Both the position numbers and the translations under genes were made by a program. Of a stretch of 20,952 nucleotides of DNA, positions 8,327-16,225 are shown one piece after another. The stretch spans positions 39,112-60,063 of the forward strand of contig DAOSUS010000012.1 of assembly GCA_035378955.1 (NCBI GenBank), written 5' to 3'. How positions within the stretch are numbered: the first letter of the stretch is position 1; the number at the start of each line of letters is the position of its first letter. The notes below the pieces were generated by a model. It was not told where the DNA came from, searched no databases, and saw only the letters and a list, made by a program, of their open reading frames with translations. The stretch is from Candidatus Hydrogenedens sp. Lineage in GTDB: Bacteria > Hydrogenedentota > Hydrogenedentia > Hydrogenedentales > Hydrogenedentaceae.

Positions 8327-8392
8327 CTGTTATTGTGTGTATATATTTCTGTCAACAATTTATATTCTATTATTCTGACAAAATTCAGTCAA
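8327..8392 (-). promoter_or_regulatory. Candidate tandem sigma-70-type promoters for the zinc-ribbon membrane protein
   Basis: On the minus strand TTGACT (8387-8392), a 17-bp spacer and TAGAAT (8364-8369) form a good promoter upstream of 8307. A second set, TTGACA (8350-8355), a 17-bp spacer and TAACAG (8327-8332), lies just inside it. The plus strand shows three copies of TTCTGAC/TTCTGTC at 8321, 8347 and 8373, exactly 26 bp apart, which partly coincide with these -35 boxes. Confidence 0.4.
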
Positions 8393-8530
8393 AATATCAA
8401 ATTTTTCTTGACGAAAAATCATATCATTATTTCTCAACTCATTTAAATATAGACTTTTCAGATTTTTTTGTTCCTAAAAATATTGGATTTAAATAAGACA
8501 ATTTTAGAGATGTCTTTATTTCTGTGAAGT

Positions 8531-8546
8531 TGGCGTTTTTTTTGCT
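8531..8546 (+). promoter_or_regulatory. Candidate sigma-54 (-24/-12) promoter for small RNA
   Basis: TGGCGTTTTTTTTGCT has the invariant GG (8532-8533) and GC (8544-8545) separated by exactly 10 nt, with TGGC at -24 and TTTGCT at -12. This agrees well with the sigma-54 consensus TGGCAC-N5-TTGC. The predicted start is about 8557. Upstream, TTCCTAAAAATATTGGA near 8471-8487 is only a very weak match to the palindromes near 16270, so the activator is not identified. Confidence 0.55.
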
Positions 8547-8556
8547 AAATATTTAA

Positions 8557-8633
8557 TACCCCTGATGCCCGACGCATAAAGACGGTGAATGATACATGCC
8601 TGTGATGCAGTTTCATTCGCCGTCTATTTTTTT
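8557..8633 (+). ncRNA. Putative ~77-nt sigma-54-dependent small RNA
   Basis: The transcript is inferred from a sigma-54-like promoter at 8531-8546 and an intrinsic terminator ending at 8633. It begins with a C-rich unpaired stretch (TACCCC), then a small hairpin ATGC-CCGAC-GCAT (8565-8577), and then the terminator hairpin. Its only reading frames are a 4-codon one and one that runs through the terminator, and neither has a ribosome binding site, so it is probably non-coding. An alternative is that it is the leader of the 8724 operon and the hairpin acts as an attenuator. Confidence 0.5.
8580..8633 (+). terminator. Intrinsic terminator of the small RNA
   Basis: AGACGGTGAATGA (8580-8592) pairs with TCATTCGCCGTCT (8613-8625) over 13 bp with one G-U pair and a 20-nt loop. 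The run A-TTTTTTT follows at 8626-8633. The T-run is on the plus-strand side only. It lies between divergent genes, so it does not end any annotated CDS, which is the main reason to propose a separate transcript. Confidence 0.8.
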
Positions 8634-8723
8634 ATAAATAAGGAATAATATTTTATTTTGATAAGTTTATTTTTTGATATAATTATAAAAATTTCATGAT
8701 AGAGCAATATAAAGGGCATTGTT

Positions 8724-9077
8724 ATGCTGGATGGAAGGTTGTCATCATGTATTAATCATCCTTCGGTTTCCGCCGTTGCACGATGTAAACAATGTGGAAA
8801 ACCTGTTTGTGGGGCGTGTGTAATTAGTTCTCCGTTAGGCTCTTTTTGTTCCGATGCGTGTCGCGAACGATTTGAAGCGTTTTCAAAACGCGTAAAGGAA
8901 TTAGACCGTGACACAGCCCGTGCTCGATGGAATATCGGAACAAAGTTGAGGCAATTTTTTTCTTTCCTTATTTTCGTTGTTGTAGTTCTAATTACTCTGG
9001 GTGTAATTGGAACTTTATTTAATATTCCTGTTTTATCGCAGGCTGTTTTTTTCGTTCGTTCATGGCTGGGTATTTAA
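8724..9077 (+). CDS. Small membrane-anchored B-box-like zinc-finger protein
   Basis: The 117-residue protein has an N-terminal zinc-binding region with ligand candidates C9, H12, C21, C24, C29, C32, C42 and C46, in the order CINHP...CKQCGKPVCGAC...FCSDAC. This resembles the B-box-like zinc fingers common in bacterial membrane proteins. A helical linker follows, and then one strong membrane segment at about 78-99 (FFSFLIFVVVVLITLGVIGT). The finger would lie on the cytoplasmic side and may mediate protein contacts. It begins with ATG behind AAAGGG, though the spacing is longer than ideal. The next gene starts 22 nt downstream, so an operon with the TPR protein and rlmB is likely. The role is unknown. 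Confidence 0.8.
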   Translation: MLDGRLSSCINHPSVSAVARCKQCGKPVCGACVISSPLGSFCSDACRERFEAFSKRVKELDRDTARARWNIGTKLRQFFSFLIFVVVVLITLGVIGTLFNIPVLSQAVFFVRSWLGI

Positions 9078-9099
9078 CAAACTATAAGGAGGGCTGTTT

Positions 9100-9540
9100 A
9101 TGGATTTAAGTGGATTAAAATGGCCATTAATCATTCTTATCCTCGTCGTTATCGGCTGGTTAGGCTCCAGCGGAGGTGTCAACTATATGGTGAATAATTT
9201 TACGAAGGCAACACCGGGAGTTGACGCTCAACGCGATAAAATTGATGAAGCCGGTCTAACACGCGTTGCAGGCTATCTGATGATGCTCTTGAGATGGGAG
9301 CGGTCAAAAGATGTCCTTGAAACTGTCATCAACCGATATGGAAATACCGGTGCGAACTATTGGTATAACATGTATCGTTTAGCAAAATGCTATGAAAAAT
9401 TGGGGCGTTATCAGGACGCTTATAATATACTCAGAGACCTTGCCCAATTAAATGCTCATCAAATGGATGACCGCGTTCCTGAGTTTGATAACCTTAACCT
9501 ACGCGCTAATAAATTAAAAGAAGTTCACAATTTACAATAA
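9100..9540 (+). CDS. Membrane-anchored TPR-like protein
   Basis: The 146-residue protein starts with one membrane helix (residues about 8-30, WPLIILILVVIGWLGSSGGV). A soluble part follows with two to three helical-hairpin repeats. The clearest is YWYNMYRLAKCYEKLGRYQD, followed by AYNILRDL, a typical tetratricopeptide repeat with its Ala/Gly/Tyr positions. An upstream half-repeat, RWERSKDVLETVINRYG, supports the call. TPR proteins act as protein-binding scaffolds; the partner is not evident. A strong AAGGAGGG ribosome binding site precedes the ATG. It lies between the zinc-finger gene (22 nt) and rlmB (4 nt). Confidence 0.8.
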   Translation: MDLSGLKWPLIILILVVIGWLGSSGGVNYMVNNFTKATPGVDAQRDKIDEAGLTRVAGYLMMLLRWERSKDVLETVINRYGNTGANYWYNMYRLAKCYEKLGRYQDAYNILRDLAQLNAHQMDDRVPEFDNLNLRANKLKEVHNLQ

Positions 9541-9544
9541 GTTC

Positions 9545-10261
9545 ATGAATAAATCAAATATTATTTATGGTCGCACTCCTGTTTTGACCTGTCTTCAAGC
9601 AGGACGCCGTCCTGTTTATAAAATATACATTCAACAAGGTCTTTCTCTGACAGAATTTAAAAAATGGGAAGGTCATATTCCGATAGAGGAAAAACCTCGG
9701 GGCTATTTAGACCGAATAACGAAAAATGGGGTACATCAAGGGATTGTTGCAGAGGTAGAGGAACTTCACCTTTTGAACTTTGATGATTTCCTGCAAAATT
9801 ATTCGGCACAGACAAAAAAAATGGTCGTTTTAGACCATTTAGAAGACCCTCGCAATTTAGGCGCAATTATCCGTTCTGCGGTAGCATTCCATATAAATAC
9901 AATATTCTTACCGCAGGAAGGTTCCGCTCCAATAACACCCGTCGTCGTAAAAGCAAGCACAGGCGCCATTGAATACGCTCAAATGGTTCAGGTTAAAAGC
10001 ACACTGCAAACTGTCCGCAAACTTAAAGAACTTGGCTTCGGGATATACGCACTCGACGCTGACGGGAATATAAAACTAAATGAGGTAAAATGGCAAAATC
10101 AGAGCGTCCTTGTAATTGGCAGCGAGGGAAAAGGAATTCGCCCATTAATCAAACGAGAATGCGATTATGTCATATCCATACCTACAAAACCGCCTATGGA
10201 ACAACTCAATGCCAGTGTAAGTGCCAGCATTGCCTTCTATGCGATGTCCCTATCAGGATGA
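9545..10261 (+). CDS. rlmB: 23S rRNA 2'-O-ribose methyltransferase, TrmH/SpoU family (RlmB-like)
   Basis: This is a SPOUT-class methyltransferase that transfers a methyl group from S-adenosylmethionine to a ribose 2'-OH of rRNA; RlmB itself acts on G2251 of 23S rRNA. The N-terminal substrate-binding domain begins IIYGRTPVLTCLQAG. The three SpoU motifs are present: DPRNLGAIIRSA at residues 101-112 with the catalytic-type Arg and Asn, IGSEGKGIRPL at 191-201, and MEQLNASVSASIAFYAM near 218-234, which form the trefoil knot. The length of 238 residues fits RlmB. It starts 4 nt after the TPR gene with only a weak ribosome binding site, which suggests translational coupling. TrmH-family members modifying other RNAs look alike, so the exact target is less certain than the family. 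Confidence 0.9.
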   Translation: MNKSNIIYGRTPVLTCLQAGRRPVYKIYIQQGLSLTEFKKWEGHIPIEEKPRGYLDRITKNGVHQGIVAEVEELHLLNFDDFLQNYSAQTKKMVVLDHLEDPRNLGAIIRSAVAFHINTIFLPQEGSAPITPVVVKASTGAIEYAQMVQVKSTLQTVRKLKELGFGIYALDADGNIKLNEVKWQNQSVLVIGSEGKGIRPLIKRECDYVISIPTKPPMEQLNASVSASIAFYAMSLSG

Positions 10262-10315
10262 TTTGTGATACGATAATTGCTTTATCCAAAAACGAAAAAA
10301 AGAAAGGTAACTGCT

Positions 10316-12520
10316 ATGTTTTTGCGACTGTGCTTCCTATGTATACTCTTATTTAATACTCCATGGGCTTCCTCAGAATTCTGGTATGAAAATGCAAAGG
10401 TTGGAATGGAAGTCGGTCCTACAGGGGCACAATGGGGTTTTTCTGCTGTAATGGATGAACGATATTGCTCGAAATTGGACGGTGCAGAAATTGTTCGCAA
10501 ATGCCATCAAGCACATTGTGATTATATTGTTGTATGGGTTCGAGATGGGGATTATGCATATTACAATTCAAAAATTCTACAGAAAGCACCGGGACTAAAA
10601 GACCGTGACCCACTTCAGGAAGCTGTCAACGAGGCAAAAAAATATAATATGCCTGTAATTGCTTATTGCGTGGTTCAGCAGGGAGGACATTACATTGAAC
10701 AACATCCGGAGTTCCTTATGTATAGCCTTGATGGAAAACCTATTTATCATCGTTTTTGCTATAACTCGGGATATCTGGAAGTAATGAAACAGATTGTTGA
10801 TGAAATTATGGATTATGGCATTCAGGGCTTTCATATTGACATGATAGACCAGGGCTTTAGACCACCCTACGGTTGCGCCTGTCCTGTATGTAAAAAGATG
10901 TTTAAGGAACAGTATGGATTAGAAATACCAACCTCAGTTACCTGGGATAATACATGGAAAAAGTTCTTGGAGTTCCGCTATAAAAGTAGTGAACAATTTG
11001 AAAAAAAATTATATGAATATATTAAACATCGCGATGCAAAAGTTTCTGTAGATTTTAATTATCATGGCAATCCTCCCTTCAGTTTCGAGGTGGGTCAGCG
11101 TCCTGTTCAACATGGGGAAAATGGAGATTTCATCACTGGAGAAACAGGTATTTGGGGATTTAGTGCCTTGACTGTCGGGCTTAATGCAGAATTTTATCGT
11201 TCTGTGGTTCCTCATCAACGAGTTCAGGTAGCTATACAACGAGGTGTTCGCATGTATCACGACCAGACAACACGCCCCCTGAATGATATTCGCTGGGAAT
11301 TGTTAACATTGTTTGCTCATGGCTCCTTCGTTACAATGGTGGACAAACTGGGCTTTGATGGCACATTAGACCCTGTTGCCTATAACCGTATCGGTAAAGC
11401 CTTTCAGGAAATTCATGAAAAAAAATCCTTCTTCTATCATAAACCCGTATATGAAGTAGGCATCTACTTCAGCAGCAAAACACGAGATTGGGTTGCAAGG
11501 GAAAATCCTTCAAATTACTTTGCCTCATTTCTGGGAACACATAAAGCAATGGTATATGAACACATTCCCTGGGGTATTTTGTTAGATGAGAACTGTACCT
11601 ATGAAAAATTATTAGAATTTCCGATAGTTATTCTGCCCAATGCAGGCGTTTTATCATCAGAAGAAATAGATATGCTTACAAAATATGTGCATGATGGAGG
11701 AAAACTAATTATTACAGGGCTAACGGGTTGCTACGATGATTGGGGAAACATCAGCACATATAGATTAGAACCTTTGACAGGTTGTAAATTTATATCAAAA
11801 ATGGATAGTGAAGATAACTGGGTTTCATTGGAACCCGCACAGACACAAGAAGAAGAACGATTGGCAAAAGAGATTGAACATGCTTATATAAACGAGAAGG
11901 ATTACAAAAACTCTATTACCATGCCCATATTGATAAAAGGACCTGCTGGAGTATTTGAAACTACCTCTGCAAAAACAGTCGGTAAATTATGGAAACCTTA
12001 CCGTACCCAAAGACAGGTAGAGGGAAAAGAAGGAACAGAACTACCTATGAGCCCCGAAACAGTAGTAGGTCCTGCAATATTTATAAATCAGATAGGTAAA
12101 GGCACTGTAATAACATGGGCATGTTCGCCAGACTACGCATTCGGGTCTGAATATGCTCTCCCCGAATGTAGAACTTTACTGGGAAATGCGGTTCGTTTCC
12201 TGAACCCAAGCCCCGAAATACAAATATCCGCACCAACTTTTGTGGAAACAGTTGTCCTTCGCAAACCTGAAAATAAAGGATACTATATCCATTGTATTGC
12301 CTATTCATCTCCCCCTCAGACCATTCCCATGAAAAACCGTCCTTATGTTCTTCCATCGTTGATTGAAGATACACCGTGTTTTTATACCACGATTACTACG
12401 CAGGAACCTATTCAGTCTATCACTACAAACAATACAACTACCCCAATTGAAAAATTATCCGAAAATAAAATCAAAGCGTTCATAACCGACTTACATGAAA
12501 TAATAACACTGACAAAATAA
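10316..12520 (+). CDS. Secreted glycosyl-hydrolase-like protein (GHL6 / GH42-type with trimerisation-like domain)
   Basis: The start is set at ATG 10316, which gives the signal peptide MFLRLCFLCILLFNTPWASS and sits behind AAAGG. An in-frame TTG at 10277 would only add a charged leader. The mature protein begins with a TIM-barrel-like region of the hypothetical glycosyl hydrolase group. It has KCHQAHCDYIVVWVRDGDYA, EAKKYNMPVIAYCVVQQGG and GIQGFHIDMID (D175), then CACPVCKKMF, a Cys pair often seen in this group. At about residues 390-480 lies a domain like the beta-galactosidase trimerisation/glutamine-amidotransferase fold, with FPIVILPNAGVLSSEEI and DGGKLIITG. The last part is beta-rich. I infer an extracytoplasmic carbohydrate-active enzyme, but I cannot identify a catalytic acid/base pair or the sugar. 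It is 734 residues long and 54 nt downstream of rlmB. Confidence 0.75.
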   Translation: MFLRLCFLCILLFNTPWASSEFWYENAKVGMEVGPTGAQWGFSAVMDERYCSKLDGAEIVRKCHQAHCDYIVVWVRDGDYAYYNSKILQKAPGLKDRDPLQEAVNEAKKYNMPVIAYCVVQQGGHYIEQHPEFLMYSLDGKPIYHRFCYNSGYLEVMKQIVDEIMDYGIQGFHIDMIDQGFRPPYGCACPVCKKMFKEQYGLEIPTSVTWDNTWKKFLEFRYKSSEQFEKKLYEYIKHRDAKVSVDFNYHGNPPFSFEVGQRPVQHGENGDFITGETGIWGFSALTVGLNAEFYRSVVPHQRVQVAIQRGVRMYHDQTTRPLNDIRWELLTLFAHGSFVTMVDKLGFDGTLDPVAYNRIGKAFQEIHEKKSFFYHKPVYEVGIYFSSKTRDWVARENPSNYFASFLGTHKAMVYEHIPWGILLDENCTYEKLLEFPIVILPNAGVLSSEEIDMLTKYVHDGGKLIITGLTGCYDDWGNISTYRLEPLTGCKFISKMDSEDNWVSLEPAQTQEEERLAKEIEHAYINEKDYKNSITMPILIKGPAGVFETTSAKTVGKLWKPYRTQRQVEGKEGTELPMSPETVVGPAIFINQIGKGTVITWACSPDYAFGSEYALPECRTLLGNAVRFLNPSPEIQISAPTFVETVVLRKPENKGYYIHCIAYSSPPQTIPMKNRPYVLPSLIEDTPCFYTTITTQEPIQSITTNNTTTPIEKLSENKIKAFITDLHEIITLTK

Positions 12521-12657
12521 TCACACATTGTTTTACTATACCAACGCATGTTAATTAGAAAAAATGTTAAGTGTATGTAATTTTTTAGTCATTAAAAAGA
12601 ATATCATTTGGTAATATATATAAAAAACATATCAAGGATTAGTAAGGATGGTTTATT

Positions 12658-13848
12658 ATGCCTAAATTTTCTCGCCGCAGATTTTTTAAGACAGCAATGG
12701 GGATTGCAGGATTAAGTTTAACCTCATCATCGTATATACCACCGTTTAGTATGTCTTCCAATCGTATTCCTGTGATTGATATAACAGACTTATATCATCC
12801 CCCACAAGATTTCGGAGATACAGTGGACTTAATTTTTCCTTACGCAATCCCTGAGATTGACCTATTAGGCGTCTTATTGGATGTAAGTCAGAGGTATCGC
12901 ATGAAATATATGGGGGAAGGGGAACAAGGTTGGTATAATGACCCAACAGGAGGCAGGGAACCCGGGGTTATTACAGTCTGGCAATTAAATTACTTATTTG
13001 ACCGTGCAGTGCCCTGTGCTCCATGCCCTTTTGTGCCTATGGCAAGGCCCACAGACCCCCAAACTTCACGAGGGGTATTTGAAAATCAAGGAATACAACT
13101 ATTCAAATCATTATTAGAACAATCTTCTCAACCTGTGGATGTCGTTTCTTTTGGTTCTGCCCGACCTATTGCCGTTGCTATGAACCAATTCCCTGATTTA
13201 CTCCGTAAAAAAGTAAACCGAATACATCTTTGTGCCGGTTCCTATCCACCGGGAAAACTATTAGAATGGAATGTTAAATTAGACCCTAACGCCTTTGTTC
13301 GGGTTCTTTCTGAGGATATCCCCATATATCTCTATCCTTGTGCAGATAAGGACAACGCCTTCGCATTAGGGAACTATAACACCTATTGGCTTATGCCCAA
13401 CCTGGAATTTATGAAAGAGATAGACCCACGATTGCTTCGCTACCTTATATATTCACATAGTCGTTCCCATCGGGTTGATTTTTTACAAGTATTGGAAGAA
13501 GAACCTTCCGAAACAGATAAAAACGCCTTATTCCAGCGGGCACATAATGTCTGGGAAACCGATGTCTGGTTAGAAGTAAGTAAACGCCTACTTGTTCAGC
13601 GTGCAGATGGCAGTTATCAAATAATCCCTTCCACAGAACGAAAAGCCAGCGACCGAATAATTTCCCCGTCTTTCTTACCTGTCCGTTTCAAGCCATTTTC
13701 AGATGGCAATTTTGAAATGGAACAGACAAACCAGGAAACACCCCATCGTATATTTTTCCGTTCTGACCCCGAAGAGCATCAAAAAGCCCTACGCGAAGCC
13801 TTGCCTATACTATACAAATCATTCAGAACTGTCCCAAAAACATTTTAA
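12658..13848 (+). CDS. Tat-exported nucleoside-hydrolase-like (IUNH-fold) protein
   Basis: The 396-residue protein begins with a twin-arginine signal, SRRRFFKTA at residues 5-13, followed by a hydrophobic stretch (MGIAGLSLTSS), so it is exported folded. The mature start resembles the inosine-uridine nucleoside hydrolase fold, with VIDITDLYHPPQDFGDTVDL at residues 40-57 (GDTVDL at 53 on) followed by IPEIDLLGVLLDVS. In true hydrolases the calcium-binding motif is a compact D-x-D-x-G-x-D-D. Here the Asp residues D41, D44, D51, D54 and D57 are spread out, so a classic active site is doubtful. VVSFGSARPIAVAMNQFPDL at about 160-180 also fits the family. The gap of 137 nt from the hydrolase-like gene upstream contains no clear terminator. 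Substrate and activity are unknown. Confidence 0.7.
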   Translation: MPKFSRRRFFKTAMGIAGLSLTSSSYIPPFSMSSNRIPVIDITDLYHPPQDFGDTVDLIFPYAIPEIDLLGVLLDVSQRYRMKYMGEGEQGWYNDPTGGREPGVITVWQLNYLFDRAVPCAPCPFVPMARPTDPQTSRGVFENQGIQLFKSLLEQSSQPVDVVSFGSARPIAVAMNQFPDLLRKKVNRIHLCAGSYPPGKLLEWNVKLDPNAFVRVLSEDIPIYLYPCADKDNAFALGNYNTYWLMPNLEFMKEIDPRLLRYLIYSHSRSHRVDFLQVLEEEPSETDKNALFQRAHNVWETDVWLEVSKRLLVQRADGSYQIIPSTERKASDRIISPSFLPVRFKPFSDGNFEMEQTNQETPHRIFFRSDPEEHQKALREALPILYKSFRTVPKTF

Positions 13849-14320
13849 AATTTAGAAGACAGATAAGACCTAATCCTTGTGTTAGTCAGTTTGACTAAAA
13901 ATACCGTATTGTATCTTTTCGGATGAATGGAACTGATGAGATATATGGCACATAGGTGCTAAATCGAGTTAAGGAGTTAACTGCCACGGATAACATGAAT
14001 AGAAACGAATAAATTAGATGAAGGTCCTCGTTTCCAGGATTTTTAAAGTTTATTCTTTTACCACAAAGGGCACAAAGACCTTACACAAAGTTCACAATAT
14101 AGAGGCAAAAAATCTTTCGCCTTCACCTACTCCGTATCCTCTGTGGTTAATTCTTATCCCAAAGTAGGGGTACAGTATGCCCTGTCCCTACGACTGAGAA
14201 AGAATATAAATTTGTTATCTATGTCTTATAGGTTATCAAGAATAATTTAGGTATTCTTCTTATTAACAAAATACAAAACTATATCCTTCTTCACTGGAAT
14301 AGAAACCCATTAAATATTAC
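13849..14320. other. Non-coding gap between convergent genes, rich in dispersed repeats
   Basis: No gene is supported here. A perfect 7-bp hairpin TTAGTCA-GTT-TGACTAA lies at 13882-13898 but has no T-run on either strand. The middle is a mosaic of repeat fragments, listed separately. The final 130 nt are AT-rich and contain no clear terminator for either flanking gene. Confidence 0.6.
13975..14195. repeat. Degenerate dispersed intergenic repeat, copy 2
   Basis: It contains GCCACGGATAACATGAATAG near 13982, ACCACAAAGGGCACAAAGACC-like sequence near 14060, TATAGAGGCAAAAAATCTTT plus CGC at 14098-14120, and CTCCGTATCCTCTGTGGTTA. It ends with a palindrome in which GTAGGG (14164-14169) pairs with CCCTAC (14186-14191) and ACAG with CTGT, a degenerate form of the GTAGGGGCACAGCATGCCGT-type element. 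The core at 14098-14120 matches copy 1 at 673-695 with a single G/A difference. Confidence 0.6.
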
Positions 14321-16204
14321 TTACTTCATATTTAAATAGATAGAAGGATTAATTTGATACTCTGCAATTTTGCGGTAAAGGGTGCTTTTACCTATGCCTA
14401 ACATTTCCGCAGCAGAAACAACATTTCCTTGTGTTTGTTGTAACGCTTTAATAATATGGTTTTTTTCAAGTTCTTCAAGGGTAGGAAACTTCTCAGGAGT
14501 GTAAACACTCAATTCCGTAACAAGGTCTTGGAGTTGAATTTCTTCATTTTTTGCAACGATAGATGCACGCTCTATGAGATTTCGTAATTCACGAACATTC
14601 CCATGCCACGGCTGATTTTCAAGCCATTTTAGGGCTTGTGATGAAAATCGGGTTGCACGCACAGGATATTTTCGCCGAACCTGTTGTAGAAAATAATCTG
14701 CAAGCAAGGCAATATCTTCAATGCGTTCTCGTAGGGGGGGAATAGATATTACAAAAGCATTCAGTCGGTGAAACAAATCCCTTCTAAAACGACCTGCACT
14801 AACTTCAGAAGGTAAATCTTTGTTCGTAGCAGACAATACCCGCACATCTACCCGAATATCTGAATTACCACCAACCCGTCTGAAGGTTCCAGTTTCAATA
14901 GCACGAAGGAGTCGTGCCTGATGATTTAAACTGAGGTCACCAACTTCATCGAGGAATAATGTTCCATTATTGGCTTCTTCCATCAATCCTATTTTAGTAG
15001 CATGTGCACCTGTAAATGCACCTTTTTCATGTCCAAAAAGTTCACTTTCAAAAAGTTCTTCTGGAATGGCTGCACAATTAACAATTACCAATTTTTTCTG
15101 GGAACGATAAGAAAGATTATGGATAAGACGAGCAACCAGTTCTTTGCCTGTACCGGTTTCGCCCAAAATCAGAACACAAAGGTCAGAATGGGCACAATCG
15201 CGAGCAAGAGCGCGAACTTTTTGTATGGCTTTACTATCCCCTATTAACGGGTCGAAATTTATCCCTCCGGAAATTAATCGTTGATTTTCCCATTCTAATT
15301 GCTGCATCCGTTCTGCAGCACGAAGATATGGTGCTAATGTATGTGCCATTGCTAACAAATACTCCAAATCGGCTTCTTCATAAAACCGATGGGGTGTATC
15401 TGCCATCATTACCAGGGCTCCAATCACCTCTTTACCAAGGGCTATAGGGGCAATGACGGTATTGCGAATAACAGTTTCTCCATTCTTATAAAACCTTTCG
15501 GGATATAGTACCCCCCGAGGCATCTCTCGAATTTGAGATAAAAGTTGTATTAATTGTGGAGTTGATGTTATGGCTTGGGTCGCACTTTTGGGGTAAATAT
15601 AATTCTGAGAGGGGTCTTGTGTAAATTGAATTAAACAGAAAATATTCGGATTAAATCGCTCCTGAATCACTTTCAACGCATGATTAATAATATCTTCTAC
15701 CTTATACAACTGGCTTAATTGACGGGCAAGCAAAAAAAGCCCCGCCAGTTCTTCCGCCGTTCGAGGGTTCCCTGTTTCAAATAAGTTTTGAGGAGACCCT
15801 TCAATAAAGACAGGTGCTCCTATTTTTATGGGCCGTGTTGCTCGAAGCTTTTTTGTCTCATCCCCAGTCACACTACCTTCTGGAATTACTGTCCCTACGG
15901 AAAAAACAATACTCCCAACTCCTATATCATCTCCAGGACGAAGCACCTTTTCTTTTATAGGATGTCCATTTACAAATGTTGAATTGCTACTTCCCAAATC
16001 GCGAATAATTAGCTCGTCGTCTGAAATAAACAATTGGCAATGATGTCGAGAAATAAGAGGGTCATCAATAATAATTGAACATGTTGGGTCTCGCCCTATA
16101 TTTAATTCTCCATCTTCAGGGATGACCCAGGCATTGCCTTTTATATACCCGGAACGAGCCGTAATTATAAACCTTAATTTTTTCTCATTTCCTCTATATG
16201 ACAT
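14321..16204 (-). CDS. FHA-GAF sigma-54-dependent transcriptional activator
   Basis: This 627-residue enhancer-binding protein has a complete domain set. Residues 25-105 are an FHA domain, which reads phosphothreonine, with GR at 37-38, SRHH at 52-55 and NSTFVNG at 74-80. A GAF-type sensor spans about 155-310. The AAA+ ATPase has Walker A GETGTGKE at 348-355, the sigma-54-contacting GAFTGA loop at 395-400, Walker B GTLFLDEVGD at 414-423 and an RRDLFHRLN arginine-finger region. A Fis-type helix-turn-helix closes the protein (VSAAEMLGIGKSTLYRKI, about 596-613). No receiver domain is present, so input is probably a Ser/Thr kinase through FHA and a ligand through GAF. It should open sigma-54 promoters, and one lies divergently about 185 bp from its start codon. 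The ATG has AGAGG 9 nt upstream. Confidence 0.95.
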   Translation of the reverse strand: MSYRGNEKKLRFIITARSGYIKGNAWVIPEDGELNIGRDPTCSIIIDDPLISRHHCQLFISDDELIIRDLGSSNSTFVNGHPIKEKVLRPGDDIGVGSIVFSVGTVIPEGSVTGDETKKLRATRPIKIGAPVFIEGSPQNLFETGNPRTAEELAGLFLLARQLSQLYKVEDIINHALKVIQERFNPNIFCLIQFTQDPSQNYIYPKSATQAITSTPQLIQLLSQIREMPRGVLYPERFYKNGETVIRNTVIAPIALGKEVIGALVMMADTPHRFYEEADLEYLLAMAHTLAPYLRAAERMQQLEWENQRLISGGINFDPLIGDSKAIQKVRALARDCAHSDLCVLILGETGTGKELVARLIHNLSYRSQKKLVIVNCAAIPEELFESELFGHEKGAFTGAHATKIGLMEEANNGTLFLDEVGDLSLNHQARLLRAIETGTFRRVGGNSDIRVDVRVLSATNKDLPSEVSAGRFRRDLFHRLNAFVISIPPLRERIEDIALLADYFLQQVRRKYPVRATRFSSQALKWLENQPWHGNVRELRNLIERASIVAKNEEIQLQDLVTELSVYTPEKFPTLEELEKNHIIKALQQTQGNVVSAAEMLGIGKSTLYRKIAEYQINPSIYLNMK

Positions 16205-16225
16205 TTTTCATTTCCTCTATTCAAT

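Larger units (their letters stand above)
8308..8723. other. Divergent intergenic region with promoters and a putative small RNA
   Basis: This gap separates two divergently transcribed genes. It holds the candidate promoters for the minus-strand gene, a sigma-54-type promoter on the plus strand and a strong terminator, each listed separately. The part from 8634 to 8723 is AT-rich. It contains TTGATA (8658-8663) and TATAAT (8678-8683), which may serve the 8724 operon, but their 14-bp spacing is poor. Reading frames that cross this gap have no ribosome binding site and look like chance. Confidence 0.6.

Noticed and set aside
8131..8496. 121-codon reading frame on the plus strand
   Set aside because: It overlaps the start of the zinc-ribbon membrane protein and then runs through AT-rich promoter DNA; no ribosome binding site or recognisable protein features.
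13882..13898. Perfect 7-bp hairpin TTAGTCA-GTT-TGACTAA after the Tat-exported protein gene
   Set aside because: No T-run follows on either strand, so it is not an intrinsic terminator; I kept it only as part of the gap description.
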